From Oscillospiraceae bacterium (lineage in GTDB: Bacteria > Bacillota > Clostridia > Saccharofermentanales > Saccharofermentanaceae), in contig SVIZ01000013.1 of assembly GCA_015069205.1 (NCBI GenBank), positions 1-64,000 on the forward strand: DNA of 64,000 bases, given 5' to 3'. A program made the position numbers and the translations under genes. Below the pieces are notes generated by a model, which was given only the letters and a program-made list of their open reading frames with translations, did not search any database and had not been told where the DNA came from. Below, one piece after another: positions 41,402 to 51,695 of the stretch; positions within the stretch are counted from its first letter, which is position 1; every line of letters begins with the position of its first letter.

Positions 41402-42949
41402 ATGGCAAAAGTTTTGCTTGAAATGAATAGCATAACCAAAACTTTTCCGGGCGTTAAGGCTCTCGACAACGTCAACCTTCAGGTTGAAGAGGGGGAGATA
41501 CACGCACTAGTCGGAGAGAACGGCGCCGGTAAATCCACGCTTATGAACGTTCTCAGCGGAATTTATCCGCATGGCTCCTATGAAGGCGACATAGTATACG
41601 ACGGCGAAGTATGTGCATTTCACAATATTAAAGATTCCGAGAAAAAAGGAATCGTTATCATCCACCAGGAACTCGCACTGATCCCTTACATGACGATTGG
41701 TGAGAACATGTTCCTCGGCAATGAACAAGGCAAAAAATGGTGTATCGACTGGAACAAGACATACGCAGAAGCAGATAAGTATCTGGAGATGGTAGGTCTT
41801 ACTGATTCCTCGAAAACACTTATCAAAGATATTGGTACGGGCAAGCAGCAGCTCGTTGAGATCGCTAAGGCTTTGGCAAAGAATGCCAGACTCCTTATCC
41901 TTGACGAGCCTACATCATCACTTAATGAGACAGACTCTAGAGCACTCCTCGATCTTATGAAGAAGCTCCAGAAAGAGCAGGGAATGACGATGATCATCAT
42001 CTCCCACAAGCTCAACGAGGTCTCATATGTAGCAGACAAGATCACAGTCATAAGAGACGGATCCACGATCGAGACAATAGATGCAAGAGGTCAGGAAATC
42101 TCTGAGTCCAGGATCATCAAGGGAATGGTTGGACGTGAGATCACAGACCGTTTCCCTAAGCGTCACGATGTACCGATCGGTGATGTCATGATGGAAGTTA
42201 AGAACTGGACAGTCTTCCACCCTGAGTTCGCAGAGCGAAAAGTCGTAGACGACGTATCCATCAACGTAAGACGAGGTGAAGTCGTAGGAATCTACGGTCT
42301 TATGGGTGCCGGCCGTACAGAGCTTGCAATGAGTATTTTCGGACGCTCATACGGTATCGGAATTTCCGGTTCGTTAGCGCTGAGAGGACAGCCGGTTTAT
42401 CTGACAAGTCCAAAGCAGGCGATCGCCGCAGGACTTGCATACGTTACTGAAGACCGTAAGGGTAACGGACTCGTTCTTTCAAACTCTATTAAGACAAATA
42501 CCACGCTTGCCAATCTCAAGGCAATCAGTAAGGCAACCTTTATCGATAAGGATAAAGAATATATGGTTGCTGATGAATACAAGCAAAAGCTTAGAACAAA
42601 GACCCCTTCAGTTGAGCAGCTCGTAGGAAACCTCTCCGGCGGTAACCAGCAGAAGGTCCTACTCGCGAAGTGGATGTTCGCTGATCCGGATGTTCTCATT
42701 CTCGACGAACCTACAAGAGGTATCGACGTTGGTGCAAAGTACGAGATCTACTGCATCATCAACGATCTTGCAAAGGCCGGTAAGTCAGTGATCATGATCT
42801 CTTCCGAACTTCCTGAAGTTATCGGAATGAGTGACAGGATCTACATCATGAACCAGGCTAAGATCGTAGGAGAGATGAAAGCTTCCGAGGCAACACAAGA
42901 GAATATTATGGCTTGCATAGTTAAGTCGGGAAGTGAGGCACAACGATGA
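41402..42949 (+). CDS. mmsA: Sugar ABC transporter ATP-binding protein (MmsA/XylG-like)
   Basis: This 515-residue protein has two ABC ATPase domains in tandem, the usual build for ribose/xylose-type uptake. Domain 1 has GENGAGKST (about residues 38-46), the variant signature TGKQQ and [11 protein letters not shown]. Domain 2 has a degenerate Walker [10 protein letters not shown], with signature LSGGNQQK and [12 protein letters not shown]. It powers uptake through the two permeases that follow and overlaps the first of them by 4 bases. AGAGG is the ribosome site. The 150 bases before it are A/C-rich with small repeats. Confidence 0.92.
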   Translation: MAKVLLEMNSITKTFPGVKALDNVNLQVEEGEIHALVGENGAGKSTLMNVLSGIYPHGSYEGDIVYDGEVCAFHNIKDSEKKGIVIIHQELALIPYMTIGENMFLGNEQGKKWCIDWNKTYAEADKYLEMVGLTDSSKTLIKDIGTGKQQLVEIAKALAKNARLLILDEPTSSLNETDSRALLDLMKKLQKEQGMTMIIISHKLNEVSYVADKITVIRDGSTIETIDARGQEISESRIIKGMVGREITDRFPKRHDVPIGDVMMEVKNWTVFHPEFAERKVVDDVSINVRRGEVVGIYGLMGAGRTELAMSIFGRSYGIGISGSLALRGQPVYLTSPKQAIAAGLAYVTEDRKGNGLVLSNSIKTNTTLANLKAISKATFIDKDKEYMVADEYKQKLRTKTPSVEQLVGNLSGGNQQKVLLAKWMFADPDVLILDEPTRGIDVGAKYEIYCIINDLAKAGKSVIMISSELPEVIGMSDRIYIMNQAKIVGEMKASEATQENIMACIVKSGSEAQR

Positions 42950-44181
42950 GTGGATCAAAGGTAAAAAACTTTCTGAGAAAGTACATGATGCTTATCGTTA
43001 CGGTTGGTGTTGTATTTTTATTCTACTTCATCACGGGCGGTCAGTCTTTACTGCCTCAGAACATTAATAACTTAATATCACAGAACGCATACGTTTTCGT
43101 ACTTGGAACAGGTATGCTCCTCTGTATCTTAACCGGTGGTAACATCGACCTCTCAGTAGGATCAGTAGTTTGTCTTGCAGGCGGTGTCGGTGCGATCATC
43201 ATGGATGCAAACCTCCCCTGGCCTATAGCAGTAATCGCCATGCTCGTCATGGGAGTTCTGGTAGGTGCATGGCACGGATTCTGGATCGCTTATGTAAAGG
43301 TTCCTCCGTTCATTGCAACACTCGTAGGCATGCTGGCCTTCAGAGGACTTGCAAATCTTATCATGAAGGGCTTCGCATATCAGGTTACAGACAAGACATT
43401 CCTTAATATCTTCGGCGGCGGTGATACCTGCTATATCCCTGATTTTTTGGCAGGCATCGGACCTGACATGGGACTTAACAAGACATGTCTGTTTGCCGGT
43501 ATCCTCATTGCAGCCGGATATACTGTCTTTACATTGGTCAACCGTGTAAACCTCGTAAAGAAGGGTTATAAAGTTGATTCACTGATCACTTTGGTCATTA
43601 AGACGGGTCTTATCGATGCGGTTGTTGTTTGGATCGCATACAAGCTCGCTCAGTATAAGGGTATTCCTACGGTTCTTATCTGGATCGCTCTCGTACTCGG
43701 TACATTCGCTTACATCACCTCGAAAACAACTCTCGGCCGTAATCTCTATGCTGTCGGCGGTAACGAAAAGGCTACAAGACTTTCCGGTATCAACACGAAG
43801 ATGGTTATGTTCAGTGCTTACACACTCATGGGACTTCTCGCCGGTTTCGCAGGTGTCCTCAATATCGCAAGACTTATGGGTTCACAGCCTACATACGGTC
43901 TGGGTTATGAGATGGATGCTATCGCAGCCTGCTTCATCGGCGGTGCTTCGGCATACGGCGGTACAGGTTCCGTCGGCGGTGTAATCATTGGTGCTGCCCT
44001 TTGCGGTATCATCAACCAGGGAATGATCCTTGCCCATACACCTCCGAACTATCAGACAGTAGTTAAGGGCCTGGTTCTTCTCGTAGCAGTTCTTTTCGAC
44101 GTTATCATGCAGATGCGCAGAAAGGGCTCTAAGAAAAAGAAAAAAATTGAGACAACTGAGAAGGGAGGTGCTACTGCATGA
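42946..44181 (+). CDS. mmsB: Sugar ABC transporter permease 1 (MmsB/GguB-like)
   Basis: This 411-residue protein has about 10 or more membrane segments and the BPD_transp_2 pattern: [27 protein letters not shown], the cytoplasmic loop [23 protein letters not shown], and [21 protein letters not shown]. It forms the channel with the second permease. The C-terminus is Lys-rich and cytosolic. It overlaps both neighbours by 4 bases (ATGA), so the operon is tightly coupled. Confidence 0.9.
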   Translation: MSGSKVKNFLRKYMMLIVTVGVVFLFYFITGGQSLLPQNINNLISQNAYVFVLGTGMLLCILTGGNIDLSVGSVVCLAGGVGAIIMDANLPWPIAVIAMLVMGVLVGAWHGFWIAYVKVPPFIATLVGMLAFRGLANLIMKGFAYQVTDKTFLNIFGGGDTCYIPDFLAGIGPDMGLNKTCLFAGILIAAGYTVFTLVNRVNLVKKGYKVDSLITLVIKTGLIDAVVVWIAYKLAQYKGIPTVLIWIALVLGTFAYITSKTTLGRNLYAVGGNEKATRLSGINTKMVMFSAYTLMGLLAGFAGVLNIARLMGSQPTYGLGYEMDAIAACFIGGASAYGGTGSVGGVIIGAALCGIINQGMILAHTPPNYQTVVKGLVLLVAVLFDVIMQMRRKGSKKKKKIETTEKGGATA

Positions 44182-45353
44182 ATACTTTCAGCATAGGAAA
44201 TGTTCTTAAAAAGAACGTAATGACAATAGCACTTTTCGTTATCTACGTATTCTTCATAATCGGTACCGGCGGTAACATGTTTACCCCCTCAAATGTTACT
44301 TCTCTTATCGAGCAGAACGCATATGTATATATCCTCGGTGTCGGTATGCTCATGTGCATGCTCACCGGCGGTAACATCGACCTCTCTGTAGGTTCCTTTG
44401 TATGCTTCATGGGTGCAGTTGCAGGTGTATTCTCCGTTATCAAATATGTCGGCACACCTCTGACACTGTTTATAGTTATTGGAGTAGGTCTTGTTTATGG
44501 TGCAGTCTTAGGTTTCCTTATTGCTTACCTCAAGATTCCACCGTGGATCGCAACACTTGCAGGTTACCTTGCATTCAGAGGTCTCGGCACTCAGATCCTT
44601 ATCACAGTTTCTGAGACATCTGCTATATCCAACTTCCCTGAGTCTTTCACAAGACTCTTCACGGGAAAGATCTTCGAGTCACCCTGGGGTGAGCTCAACA
44701 TCCCCTGTGTAGTAATCGGATCTATCGCTGCTGCTGCTATTGTTTACATCAATCTTTCAGGCCGTGCGCGCAGGATCAAGAAGGGTTATTCAGCAGATCC
44801 TATGTGGTTTGTTATCGTTAAGAGTGTTCTTGAAGTAGCAGTTATCCTCATACTCACATTCAAGCTCGCTTATGACGGCGGTATCCCGGTAGTTCTCCTC
44901 TGGATCATTGCAGTACTTATCATCTATGGAATCATTACCGAGAAGACAACGATCGGACGCCACTTCATGACAGTCGGCGGAAATGCTGAAACAGCAAGAC
45001 TTTCCGGTATCAACAACAAACTCATAATGTTTGCTGCATACCTCAACATGTCAGTCTTAACAGTTCTTGCAGCTCTCATCGTTACAACGAGATTCGGTTC
45101 CGCTAACGCATTTGCAGGACAGAACTACGAGATGGATGCTATCGCTGCTTGTATTGTCGGTGGTGTATCCGCATACGGCGGATCGGGAACCGTAATGGGA
45201 ATGGTAATCGGCGCTACCCTCATCGGTGTTATTAACCAGGGTATGTCACTGATGACTATCGACCAGGACTGGATCAAGATCGCCAAGGGCGCAGTTCTCC
45301 TTATAGCTGTTGTATTTGATATCTTGTCAAAGAAAGGCAACAAGAGACAGTAA
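44178..45353 (+). CDS. Sugar ABC transporter permease 2 (paralogue)
   Basis: This 391-residue protein is clearly a paralogue of the preceding permease. It shares [48 protein letters not shown] and AIAACIVGGVSAYGGSGTV in the same order. The two most likely form a heterodimeric channel. GGGAGG lies 9 bases before the ATG, inside the end of permease 1. It is the last gene of the transport operon. Confidence 0.9.
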   Translation: MNTFSIGNVLKKNVMTIALFVIYVFFIIGTGGNMFTPSNVTSLIEQNAYVYILGVGMLMCMLTGGNIDLSVGSFVCFMGAVAGVFSVIKYVGTPLTLFIVIGVGLVYGAVLGFLIAYLKIPPWIATLAGYLAFRGLGTQILITVSETSAISNFPESFTRLFTGKIFESPWGELNIPCVVIGSIAAAAIVYINLSGRARRIKKGYSADPMWFVIVKSVLEVAVILILTFKLAYDGGIPVVLLWIIAVLIIYGIITEKTTIGRHFMTVGGNAETARLSGINNKLIMFAAYLNMSVLTVLAALIVTTRFGSANAFAGQNYEMDAIAACIVGGVSAYGGSGTVMGMVIGATLIGVINQGMSLMTIDQDWIKIAKGAVLLIAVVFDILSKKGNKRQ

Positions 45354-45430
45354 AAAGTCCAATAATAACCCGTTCTTTCATAATATTGTTTTCCGGTCAC
45401 CCGAATATCCGGAATGCACTTTACCTCCAG

Positions 45431-45457
45431 CCGCCGCGAGCTACCCTCTTGCGGCGG
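45431..45457 (+). terminator. GC-rich hairpin ending the sugar transport operon
   Basis: CCGCCGC (45431-45437) pairs with GCGGCGG (45451-45457), and GAG (45438-45440) with CTC (45446-45448). It lies 77 bases after the permease stop; TTACCCTTTAAAA follows in place of a clean U-run. Confidence 0.6.
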
Positions 45458-45575
45458 TTACCCTTTAAAACAGAGAGTACAGGTTAATTGATGTTAAACA
45501 TTGTGTGAATTAAGCCATTTAAGGGTTTAACCGAGTTATAATAAATCATTGATAATTGACGAAAGGGGCTACAAC

Positions 45576-46478
45576 ATGAGTACAGAAAGAAACTTTTCAA
45601 AAGGCGAAGTCATCTTCAGGCAGGGAGATACCGGCAACAGCTTTTTCAAGATCCTTGAAGGAAGCGTCAAGGTCATCGCCAACTACGGCGAAGCAGGTGA
45701 GAGAGAGCTTACAGTTCTTAATCCCGGTGAGTTCTTCGGTGAGATGGCTGTCATCGAGACATATCCCAGAAGCAACACGATTGTAGCCGTTGATAATGTA
45801 CGTACGATTGAGATCACAGCAGACGAGCTCAACGGTTTCTTCGCTGAGAATCCCGGCATGATCTACGAGATCATGAATCACATCGGAAGCAGGATCAAGA
45901 CACTCACTTCAGAGTACGACGTTCTTGCTGCACTCCTCAAGGAGCTCCGCGCATCACAGGATAAGAAGAGCGAATCAGTCTTCGCAAAGATCAAGAAGTA
46001 CATAGACATCTACGCTTCAGGCAAGAACAACATCGACAAGCCGTCTGCCGAAGCACTCCGTGAAGCATCAGCTTCCCTCAGCGGCCAGAAGACAGAGACC
46101 CTCGAGACATATAAGAAGGGCACGATCATCTTCAAGGAAGGCGAAGTCGGCAAGTGCATGTATATCGTTTACGGCGGTACCGTAGGCATCTATTCAAACT
46201 ACGGCGATCCCAATCAGGTCAGGCTCACAGAGCTCTATCCGGTCGCATGCTTCGGCGAGATGGGCATGATCTCTGACGACGCAAGAAGCGCTACCGCAGT
46301 CGCAGAGAGTGATGATACATATGTCGAGATCATCCGCCCCGACGGTCTCGAGCAGCTCTTCAAGGAATCACCCGTCAAGGTCGAGATGATCTTAAAGCAT
46401 CTCTCATACCGCTTAAGGATGCTCACATACGATTTCCTTAATGCATGCAAGGAAGTCAATGACCTCTACAACAGCTGA
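45576..46478 (+). CDS. Protein with two cyclic-nucleotide-binding domains
   Basis: This 300-residue protein has two cNMP-binding folds (about residues 5-115 and 175-290). Each has the phosphate-binding pattern: PGEFFGEMAVIETYPRSNTIVA in the first and VACFGEMGMISDDARSATAVA in the second. No helix-turn-helix follows, so it is not a CRP-type regulator. It may be a cAMP-sensing adaptor like the PKA regulatory subunit layout. AGGGG lies 7 bases before ATG 45576. The adjacent gene encodes a nucleotide cyclase. Confidence 0.88.
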   Translation: MSTERNFSKGEVIFRQGDTGNSFFKILEGSVKVIANYGEAGERELTVLNPGEFFGEMAVIETYPRSNTIVAVDNVRTIEITADELNGFFAENPGMIYEIMNHIGSRIKTLTSEYDVLAALLKELRASQDKKSESVFAKIKKYIDIYASGKNNIDKPSAEALREASASLSGQKTETLETYKKGTIIFKEGEVGKCMYIVYGGTVGIYSNYGDPNQVRLTELYPVACFGEMGMISDDARSATAVAESDDTYVEIIRPDGLEQLFKESPVKVEMILKHLSYRLRMLTYDFLNACKEVNDLYNS

Positions 46479-46502
46479 TCAGTTTTTGTTCTGATTTTTT
46501 TT
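46478..46502 (+). terminator. Terminator after the cNMP-binding gene
   Basis: ATCAG (46478-46482) and CTGAT (46491-46495) form a short stem followed by a run of T to 46502. A second inverted repeat, GCCGCGG/CCGCGGC (46504-46510, 46526-46532), lies just after it, and TATAAT at 46533-46538 may be the -10 of the cyclase gene. Confidence 0.55.
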
Positions 46503-46558
46503 GGCCGCGGGATGTTACAATATTACCGCGGCTATAATAATTTTTACGGAGATTTCAG

Positions 46559-47857
46559 ATGTTTGAAAAAATGCCTGCCGAACAGATCAGTTATATTTTC
46601 GAGAACACGGAAGACGCAGTATGTCTCGTCTCTTCGGGCGGCGTTCTGCTGGAAGCAAATCCGGCGGCAGAAAAACTCTTCGGGATCTCCGCTGACAGCG
46701 CGATCAAGATCTGGGATGCGATTCCCTTCGTTGAAGGCAACGACGACCTGATCCAGCTCTTCATCGATGCGGTCGCGCAAAAGCTCAAGGCACAGGAAGA
46801 GATCGTCGATTACGTCAGCAACGACGGCACCAAATATAATCTCCACGTCAGGCTCAACTATTTCAAGAAAGACGACATGGCAGTTTACCTCGTCGTCATC
46901 ACGGACCTCACTAAGCTCATCCAGGTCAGATCCGCTTTCGCAAGATACACATCTCCTGACATCGCCGACTACGTTCTTACGACCGCCGAAGGTCAGAAGA
47001 GAGGCGGCCTCACGCAGGAAGTTACGATACTCATGAGCGATCTTAGAGGCTTTACCGCGCTCTCATCGAAAATGCCGGCCCAGAGCCTCATCGGTCTCCT
47101 CAATCACTATTTCGAGGCAATGGTCGCCGTCATCTCCCAGTACGGCGGCACGGTAATCGAGTTTTTGGGCGACGGTATCTTCGTCGTTTTCGGCGCGCCC
47201 AAGGAAATGCCCGACCATGCGTCCAATGCGGTCAAGTGCGCCATCGGAATGCAGAATGCGATCAAGGAAGTCAACAAGTGGACTGAAGAAAACGGTTATC
47301 CCGAACTCGCAATGGGCATCGGCATCAATACCGGCAGCGTTGTTGTGGGCAACATTGGTTCAGAGAACAAGATGAAGTACGGCTGCATGGGCCAGACGGT
47401 AAACATCGCCGGAAGGCTTGAGGGCCTTACTGTCGGAGGCCAGATCCTCATCACTGAGCACACAAGACAAATGCTTACGGGCGAGTTCGAATCCTGTTCT
47501 GAAGGAAGCTTCCTTCCCAAGGGTGCCAAGGATGAACTCAAGTACTACGAAGTTTCTAAGTTAGACGGCCTTTCTGTCGATACCAACTATTCAGTCATCG
47601 TCTGGACGGACTGCGACAAGAAAAAATACGATCTCCACACAGTTAAGGAAAAGACCGTCGAAGCGGTAGGCCACCAGGCAACAGTTTACAAGATCTCGAC
47701 AGATAAAAAGCATGCGCTTATCTCATGCGATTATGAATTGCAGCCCAGGACCAACATAATGCTTCAGGAAGGCGACAACCGAATTTATGCAAAGGTCATC
47801 AGGCCCGAGTACGACGGTTATGTTATTTGTTTCACGTCAGTAGCTCAAAGCGTATAA
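46559..47857 (+). CDS. PAS - class III adenylate/guanylate cyclase
   Basis: This 432-residue soluble protein has a PAS domain (about residues 8-118), a class III cyclase domain (about 150-335) and an unrecognised strand-rich C-terminal domain (about 340-432). The cyclase keeps both metal aspartates (SDLRGF and GDGIFVVFG) and the transition-state Asn/Arg in TVNIAGRLEG. Substrate-choice positions are not of the clear guanylate type, so cAMP is the likely product. CGGAGA lies 6 bases before the ATG. It is placed next to a double cNMP-binding protein and may supply its ligand. Confidence 0.88.
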   Translation: MFEKMPAEQISYIFENTEDAVCLVSSGGVLLEANPAAEKLFGISADSAIKIWDAIPFVEGNDDLIQLFIDAVAQKLKAQEEIVDYVSNDGTKYNLHVRLNYFKKDDMAVYLVVITDLTKLIQVRSAFARYTSPDIADYVLTTAEGQKRGGLTQEVTILMSDLRGFTALSSKMPAQSLIGLLNHYFEAMVAVISQYGGTVIEFLGDGIFVVFGAPKEMPDHASNAVKCAIGMQNAIKEVNKWTEENGYPELAMGIGINTGSVVVGNIGSENKMKYGCMGQTVNIAGRLEGLTVGGQILITEHTRQMLTGEFESCSEGSFLPKGAKDELKYYEVSKLDGLSVDTNYSVIVWTDCDKKKYDLHTVKEKTVEAVGHQATVYKISTDKKHALISCDYELQPRTNIMLQEGDNRIYAKVIRPEYDGYVICFTSVAQSV

Positions 47858-47890
47858 ATATTAAGATTTCATAACAGATAAAGGCTTTTC

Positions 47891-47930
47891 GCGTGTTTAT
47901 AGGGTCAAAACCCTTGATAACACGCTTTTT
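47891..47930 (+). terminator. Intrinsic terminator of the cyclase gene
   Basis: GCGTGTT (47891-47897) pairs with AACACGC (47919-47925), and AGGGT (47901-47905) with ACCCT (47910-47914). TTTTT follows at 47926-47930. It is a clear two-part stem with U-run, 33 bases after the stop. Confidence 0.85.
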
Positions 47931-47976
47931 CTTGTGTATTTTTCTAACATCAGTTTTTTGGGAGACCCCTTGATTT

Positions 47977-49527
47977 ATGAGCGATTTTCTTACCAGTCTT
48001 GCGAACATCAACGATGCAGTGAATTCTTTCGTATGGGTCAAGATCGGCCTTTTCCTTCTGATCGGAACGGGCATCTTGATGACTGTCGTAACCAAATTCT
48101 TCCAGATCACCCACGCAGGGCACTGGTGGAAAAAGACAGGCGGCGGCGTGTTCGACAAGAAGAGCCATAACAAAAAAGAGAAGGGATCCGTTTCCCAGTT
48201 CCAGGCTCTCTGTACGGCATTGGCAGCAACGATCGGTACAGGTAACATCGCAGGCGTCTCTGCCGCTATCTGCTTAGGCGGCCCGGGCGCGGTCTTCTGG
48301 ATGTGGGTCGCTGCATTCTTCGGCATGATGACAAACTATTCCGAGAACATTCTCGGCATCTTCTACAGACGCAAGAACAACGAAGGCGAATGGTCCGGCG
48401 GCGCGATGTACTACCTCCAGGACGGCCTCGGAAACTACAAGGGCTGCAAACACATCGGTAAGATCCTGGCCATCCTTTTTGCCATCTTCGCTACGCTCGC
48501 ATCTTTCGGCATCGGCAACATGGGCCAGATCAACAAGATCACATTAAATCTCGAATCAGCATTCTTCCCTCAGGATCTAAAAGAACTGGCAATATTGGAC
48601 GGCTCTGTCAGGGTAGTGCCACTTGCGATCGGCATCTTCCTCATGATCGGCGTAGGAGTCATCATAATAGGCGGCCTTAAGTGGATTGCCGCAGTTGCAG
48701 AAAAGGTCGTTCCCTTTATGGCAATCGCTTATATCATCGGTGCTCTTGCCCTCGTTGTCTTAAACTTCGCATCACTTCCCGCCGCATTCGGCGCGATCTT
48801 TAAGTTCGCATTCGGCATCAAGGCAGTTGCCGGAGCAACTGCAGGCATCGCCATCAAGCAGGTGATCACTCAGGGGTGTAAGCGCGGCGTCTTCTCCAAC
48901 GAAGCCGGCCTCGGTTCATCCGTTATGGTCCATTCGAATTCCGACGTTAAGGAACCCGTCAAGCAGGGCATGTGGGGCATCTTCGAAGTCTTCGCCGACA
49001 CCTTCGTCGTCTGCACAATGACAGCTCTTGTAGTACTCACTTCAGGCTACATCGACCTTGAGACGGGCCTCGTAAAAGAAGGCGTCGATGACGCAACTCT
49101 TGTTGCAAAAGCTTTCAGCAATGTATTCGGTATCGGAGGTGAATGGTTCATCGCCGTCGCCATCCTGCTCTTCGCATTTACGACCGTCCTCGGGTGGTCC
49201 CACTATGGCAGCAAGGCGATCGAATACCTCTTCGGATCCGTAGGCACAATAGCTGCGAAGGTCTATAAAGTCATCTTCGTAATCATGATCATTTTCGGCG
49301 CCGTCATGGAAAGCTCACTCGCATGGGACATCTCCGACACGTTCAACGGCCTTATGATGATCCCCAACCTGATAGGTGTCATCTCGCTCTGTCCTCTGGT
49401 CATGAAGCTCACCGACAACTATGTTGCCCGCCGCATCAAGAACAAGGAGGGCGTAAAGCCGATGCTCTCATACGATGAGAAGATCCAGAAAGAACACGAG
49501 AAACTGGTAGAGCAGGGCGCGGAGTAA
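47977..49527 (+). CDS. Sodium:alanine symporter (AGCS family)
   Basis: This 516-residue protein has about 11 membrane segments and the AGCS signatures GTGNIAGVSAAICLGGPGAVFWMW, GGAMYYLQDGLG and FSNEAGLGSSVMVHSNSD. It couples uptake of alanine or glycine to sodium entry. GGGAGA lies 11 bases before the ATG. It is a single-gene unit, convergent with the following lipoprotein gene with only 3 bases between their stops. Confidence 0.92.
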   Translation: MSDFLTSLANINDAVNSFVWVKIGLFLLIGTGILMTVVTKFFQITHAGHWWKKTGGGVFDKKSHNKKEKGSVSQFQALCTALAATIGTGNIAGVSAAICLGGPGAVFWMWVAAFFGMMTNYSENILGIFYRRKNNEGEWSGGAMYYLQDGLGNYKGCKHIGKILAILFAIFATLASFGIGNMGQINKITLNLESAFFPQDLKELAILDGSVRVVPLAIGIFLMIGVGVIIIGGLKWIAAVAEKVVPFMAIAYIIGALALVVLNFASLPAAFGAIFKFAFGIKAVAGATAGIAIKQVITQGCKRGVFSNEAGLGSSVMVHSNSDVKEPVKQGMWGIFEVFADTFVVCTMTALVVLTSGYIDLETGLVKEGVDDATLVAKAFSNVFGIGGEWFIAVAILLFAFTTVLGWSHYGSKAIEYLFGSVGTIAAKVYKVIFVIMIIFGAVMESSLAWDISDTFNGLMMIPNLIGVISLCPLVMKLTDNYVARRIKNKEGVKPMLSYDEKIQKEHEKLVEQGAE

Positions 49528-49530
49528 TTC

Positions 49531-50667
49531 TTATCCGTACAAGACCCACGGGTCGCCGTTCTCGTCAACGTAGCTGCCCTCCTCAAAACCCTCAAATCTC
49601 CACATGCCTACACCGACCTTGCCGTCATATGCAGGGTCGTATTCAAATGCTTCAAGCGAAGGCAGGAGCTGCAGCACTTCATCATCCGTGATAAGCACTC
49701 CGCTCAGTCTCTGGTCCGTATCGAAAACCTGCAGCATTATGTAAGACGCCTCTTCAAACTGTTCCCTTGCAGCATCGGCATCAAGCTCTATCCCGTTTTC
49801 TTCGCAGTACCGGGCAAGCTTTTCAAAGCTGTCGAAAACCAAATGCGTTCCTATAAGTTCCGTACCGCCATAAGGCGCGCTTATGCAATAAGAATACAGA
49901 TTGAGCTTGAGATCCGTGATAGGACCCTTGATGCCCGCAAGGAGGTCCCCAGAAAGCTCCTGCGCCTCTTTAAGCGTAGGATCGTCAGTCTCCATCCTGT
50001 AATCGCCGTCAACGGATACCGTTATCTCACGGCCCGTCTCCTGATCAATGCATGTGAATTTGTATTCGCCTCTGTCATAAGCTGCGTGCACCATATCAGT
50101 CTCAACGTCAGGCGCTACTGCGCAGCAGACCTCATAGAGCTCTTCAATGTCTTCGTGATCCAAGTGCCATGACGGCTCCGCATATTCCTTGAGATATTCC
50201 AGCTCTATATCGCGTCCGTTATGCATCATCGACACTGCCGGATTGTCCCTGAAAATATAAACCTCGCCGCTTGCCGTTATCAGCGTGCACATCGTTTCAT
50301 AGCGCCACGCCATGTTCGAGTATGTATACATGAAAACGATCGGATCGTATTCACCTGTCGGCACCGGCAAGCCCGCCGTGGTGACATCTGTTTTGCCGGA
50401 TGAATCAGTGTCTGTGTAAGCGCCTTTGTCAGTGCCTTTGTCAGTGATTGCATCAGTGCCTGCGTCAGCGTCTCCGGAAGCATCTCCGGAACCGGTCTCA
50501 GCGATCGTCACCTTGATCGTGCCGTCAGTGACAGCGGTGTCTTCCACGCCTGTGATATCATCACTTGTGTCAGCGGGCTTGTTCCTTCCCGCATTCCTGT
50601 CGCAAGCTGCGGCGCCCATAAGCACTGCCGCAGCCAGCAACCCGGAAATGAACCTTTTTCTATTCAT
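49531..50667 (-). CDS. Predicted lipoprotein, hypothetical
   Basis: This 378-residue product has a lipoprotein signal with lipobox AAAC (about residues 19-22). An Asp/Thr/Lys-rich linker (about 25-100) contains the repeated words TDKGTDKG and KTDV, and a folded acidic domain (about 105-378) has no recognised family. ATG 50667 is used, with GGGGG nine bases upstream on the minus strand; a slightly longer frame would begin with TTG. It is probably a surface-exposed anchored protein. Confidence 0.7.
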   Translation of the reverse strand: MNRKRFISGLLAAAVLMGAAACDRNAGRNKPADTSDDITGVEDTAVTDGTIKVTIAETGSGDASGDADAGTDAITDKGTDKGAYTDTDSSGKTDVTTAGLPVPTGEYDPIVFMYTYSNMAWRYETMCTLITASGEVYIFRDNPAVSMMHNGRDIELEYLKEYAEPSWHLDHEDIEELYEVCCAVAPDVETDMVHAAYDRGEYKFTCIDQETGREITVSVDGDYRMETDDPTLKEAQELSGDLLAGIKGPITDLKLNLYSYCISAPYGGTELIGTHLVFDSFEKLARYCEENGIELDADAAREQFEEASYIMLQVFDTDQRLSGVLITDDEVLQLLPSLEAFEYDPAYDGKVGVGMWRFEGFEEGSYVDENGDPWVLYG

Positions 50668-50781
50668 ATGCAATATCCCCCTTGCGTATGCTCTTGTCTT
50701 AAATACAGATATATAAACGGAAATGTTGCAATGCGGCAGCTAAATTTTCTGTACAACTTTTGCCCGGCTTAGCTGCTCAGT

Positions 50782-50892
50782 TTTTTGCTCATGTAAATTG
50801 CTTAAAGAAGATGAGCAAAAACCTGTCTTTTGTCAAAAACCAGCTATTTGCTCATTTTTTGCAGCCAAAAAAGATGAGCAAAAACCTGTCTT
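50782..50892. repeat. Hairpin doublet, 63-bp period
   Basis: TTTTTGCTCAT (50782-50792) pairs with ATGAGCAAAAA (50811-50821). The unit repeats 63 bp further, as TTTGCTCAT (50847-50855) with ATGAGCAAA (50874-50882). The 19-base word starting ATGAGCAAAAACC is identical in both (50811, 50874). It lies in the 379-base divergent gap between two lipoprotein genes. The rest of that gap holds an imperfect CCTTGT/ACAAGG repeat near 50971-50997 and no gene. Confidence 0.82.
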
Positions 50893-51046
50893 CCGGTTTC
50901 ACGGTGATCTGCTCTATCGCAACCTGCCAGAGTCTTTTTACAGATCAGCCTTTTAGCCGTCAAGGCTGCCTTGTGTTAACATATTCTATGTGGGACAAGG
51001 TATTTGACAGGATCTGTCTGTCTTTTTCGCGTGAGGGACAAGTTAT

Positions 51047-51673
51047 ATGAACAAGAAGATAACTGCTGCTCTTTTATTGATTTCCGTTTTTATCTCAGGC
51101 ATTCTCTGCTGCGGATGTTCTTCATCCAGGCCGGCACCTCAGATTGACGTCAATGGGACCGTCATCATGGGCAATTACGGCGGTCAGGACATCGAGTGGA
51201 TAGTCCTTGATGTCCAGGACGATAAGGCACTATTACTTTCGAAGTATGTCATCGATGCCAGAGCTTTCAACAATACGAAAAAGGAGACGTCATGGAAGAA
51301 GTGCTCACTCAGATCATGGCTTAACGGCAGCTTTTATAACTACGCATTTTCTTCTGCCGAGAAAAACATAATCCTGAAGACAGAGCTTGATGACCAGGAT
51401 AACGTCACCGACAGGATCTTCCTTTTAAGCGAGCTTGAAGTCCATCACCTCATTGCATACGAAGGCAAAGAACTTCTCGCTTACCCCACCAGATATGCCA
51501 AAGATCAGGGAGTTGAATTAGAAATAGACAACACTGCCATCTGGCTCGTCCGTGACACGGGTTACCGCGATGAATATTGTCTTGCCATAGGCGAACTGCG
51601 CTCGGAAGACGTTAACGTCAGCTGGGATTATTACGGCATCAGACCTGCCATGTGGGTCAGCATCGAAAACTGA
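51047..51673 (+). CDS. DUF6273 lipoprotein
   Basis: This 208-residue product has a lipoprotein signal (lipobox CCGC, about residues 21-24) and one DUF6273 domain. The domain pattern is GNYGGQDIEWIVLDVQDDKALLLSKYVIDARAFN, SLRSWLNGSFYNYAFS, DRIFLLSELEV and a final GIRPAMWVS. The family is common on clostridial cell surfaces and of unknown function. GAGG lies 10 bases before the ATG. The related two-domain gene follows 22 bases later. Confidence 0.83.
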   Translation: MNKKITAALLLISVFISGILCCGCSSSRPAPQIDVNGTVIMGNYGGQDIEWIVLDVQDDKALLLSKYVIDARAFNNTKKETSWKKCSLRSWLNGSFYNYAFSSAEKNIILKTELDDQDNVTDRIFLLSELEVHHLIAYEGKELLAYPTRYAKDQGVELEIDNTAIWLVRDTGYRDEYCLAIGELRSEDVNVSWDYYGIRPAMWVSIEN

Positions 51674-51695
51674 AGTCAAAGCGGAGGTGATCAAC

